The notes under the pieces are model-generated. The model was given only the letters and a program-made list of their open reading frames with translations, searched no databases and had not been told where the DNA came from. The position numbers and the translations under genes are program-made. DNA of 64,000 nt from Eriocheir sinensis (Eukaryota; Arthropoda; Malacostraca; Decapoda; Varunidae), in assembly GCF_024679095.1 (NCBI RefSeq), contig NC_066535.1, positions 2,357,307 to 2,421,306 on the forward strand, written 5' to 3'. Of this stretch, positions 62,928-64,000 are shown one piece after another. How positions within the stretch are numbered: position 1 is the first letter of the stretch; each line of letters opens with the position of its first letter.

Positions 62928-63010
62928 AGAGAGGGCGTAGAGAGATGGAGGTGGGAGGGCGTGGGTCCATAAGGCGGGGAGGGAGGGAGGGCGCGGGGCC
63001 GTCAGCAGCA
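62291..63010. repeat. G/A-rich tract with (GA)n
   Basis: GGGAGGGAGGG-rich + strand, (GA)n 62656-62691 and 62897-62921. A loose repeat of GTGGACCAAGAGACCGAGG and GGGAGGGCGCCGGT-type blocks recurs at about 62700-63000. No convincing gene. Confidence 0.75.
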
Positions 63011-63258
63011 TTGTGGTGAGGCAGCCGCCGAGGGGATGACCCGGCCTGGGGAGCCAACTTCCGGAGAGTCTAAAAATAGCTCAGGGTTCTCCGCCCCCCT
63101 CGCGCGCCGCCCCGCCCCACCCGCCCCCTCTGTGTCCGCCGGCTGCCTCCACCATCCCGCCGCCGCGCCTCCTCTTCTCTGTCCTGTCCTCGCTTGCCGC
63201 CTGCTCCTCTTCCTACTTCTCTTTTTAATCTCATCATCCTTATAACGCTATCTGGTGT
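63011..63258. other. GC-rich single-copy sequence
   Basis: CCGCCCC-rich with CpGs, then C/T-rich. It could be promoter-proximal but has no specific signal. Confidence 0.4.
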
Positions 63259-63285
63259 TCGTGGTGTGTATGTGTGTTTGTGTGT

Positions 63286-63334
<49 letters not shown>

Positions 63335-63605
63335 GGTAAGCATGCTCGGTTTACAGCCGAGAGATCTCGGGTTCGATTTCTGGGCCAAGGGTAGACAGAC
63401 GAGCACTCCTTATACGCGTGCCCCCGTCCACCCAGCAATGACTGGGTAACGGGTGTCAGTCAGGGGTTATTCTCCACCTCCGGGTTGGTGGTCTGTCACC
63501 GCCAAGGCCGAGTAACCCAAGGCCTCCAGCCCCAGAACTCAAGAGCTTCACTCACTCATGTAAGATACAAGTAGGTGGATACACACACACATACACACAC
63601 ACAAG
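63259..63605 (+). mobile_element. tRNA-derived SINE between (GT)n and (AC)n
   Basis: (GT)n 63259-63330 runs directly into CAGTGGTAAGCATGCTCGG, the inner part of a tRNA-like head. A stem with loop TTTACAG (anticodon TAC) and a B-box GGTTCGATTTC (about 63370) follow. The body (GTCCACCCAGCAATGACTGG to TACAAGTAGGTGGATAC) leads to an (AC)n tail at 63582-63603. The first few bases of the tRNA-like head are replaced by the GT tract. Confidence 0.8.
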
Positions 63606-63747
63606 AGCAACAAGATCAAAAGAGCGGTGCTAGGCTGTGATCTCTGTCAAGGCCGTCCTGCCCGGGTGCCGGAGGCCTAACTCTGCCCTGAAGGGAAAAA
63701 AGTAGATAACTTCCAAACAACATTCCTCGTCGGGTCTTGTAAATGTG

Positions 63748-63755
63748 TATAAAAG
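63748..63755 (+). promoter_or_regulatory. possible TATA box
   Basis: TATAAAAG lies in moderately GC-rich single-copy sequence, 129 bp before an ATG in a good initiation context (GCGGCCATGA). A transcription start would be expected near 63778. No clear initiator is seen there, and a TCAG lies at 63791. Supported by position and motif only. Confidence 0.3.
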
Positions 63756-63876
63756 TGTGCTGGGCGGTCTGTGAGCCTCGCCGCACTGCGTCAGACGAGC
63801 CGCCGAGCCTCAACCTCCAGCGGCTGACCTGACCTGTGTCTTGGGCTTCCGCCGCCACCACCACCAAGACGCGGCC

Positions 63877-63922
63877 ATGACTGGTACAAAAAGCGTTCGA
63901 GGGCGCCCTGATGAAACTGAAG
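63877..63922 (+). CDS. possible first coding exon of a gene running off the right edge
   Basis: ATG at 63877 begins an open frame (MTGTKSVRGRPDETE) that meets a plausible splice donor, GAAG followed by GTATCC, at 63922/63923. The sequence after the donor turns pyrimidine-rich, as an intron often is here. A TATA-like motif lies 129 bp upstream. I recognise no protein family from 15 codons. An alternative is that the ATG is fortuitous and the segment is unannotated intergenic DNA. Confidence 0.25.
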
Positions 63923-64000
63923 GTATCCCATTTCCGCGAGCTTCTGGCCCTTGTTGGGATTTCTTTCTCTTCGTCCTTCTCTTCTTCCCAGTCTGTCTTC

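Overview
This window looks like intergenic or intronic DNA from an arthropod, most likely a decapod crustacean. The points for this are: dinucleotide microsatellites at exceptional density and length (CT/GA and AC/GT tracts of 50 to 310 bp every 1-2 kb); a 426-bp block of TTAGG, the arthropod telomere motif; CR1-type non-LTR retrotransposons; and tRNA-derived SINEs ending in AC repeats. There is no bacterial-type gene organisation, no operon and no CRISPR. I found no intact host protein-coding gene. Nearly every long open frame is a translation of simple repeats or of strand-biased (all C/T or all G/A) DNA.

Layout. 1-7 kb: a 46-bp minisatellite, a 124-bp array interrupted by a dispersed repeat ('family A'), CAGT-type decayed microsatellite, a 1.6-kb-spaced inverted duplication, and a degenerate 150-180-bp array. 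7-17 kb: unique AT-rich stretches, 155-bp and 39-bp arrays, a 100-bp TA tract, and two SINEs (13.6 kb minus, 16.5 kb plus, the second inside a 102-bp array). 17-24 kb: long polypyrimidine DNA holding several 120-340-bp tandem arrays. 24-29 kb: a 249-bp duplication, a 33-copy 40-bp minisatellite, and two adjacent near-perfect palindromes. 29-43 kb: microsatellites, two minus-strand CR1 3' fragments (33.1 and 35.3 kb), another family A copy, a 122-bp array and a SINE (42.0 kb). 43.3-46.4 kb: a CR1 copy with endonuclease and reverse transcriptase, broken by several frameshifts. 47.5 kb: interstitial telomeric block followed by a composite dispersed repeat and a 150-bp array. 50.4 kb: CR1 fragment. 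51-55 kb: pyrimidine-rich DNA with (CT)n of 280 and 220 bp. 55.4-57.3 kb: a second, better preserved, 5'-truncated CR1 copy. 57.3-64 kb: a 118-bp array, a CR1 tail remnant, a 311-bp (CT)n, purine-rich DNA and a SINE. The right edge holds a possible TATA promoter with a short first exon.

The only protein functions visible are retrotransposon ones: an APE-type endonuclease and a reverse transcriptase that would act by target-primed reverse transcription. The SINEs would borrow such machinery, though their AC tails do not resemble the CR1 tails seen here. The most distinctive structures are the perfect 55-bp-arm palindrome at 28.5 kb, the telomeric block with the mosaic repeat beside it, and the many independent tandem arrays with units of 118-158 bp.
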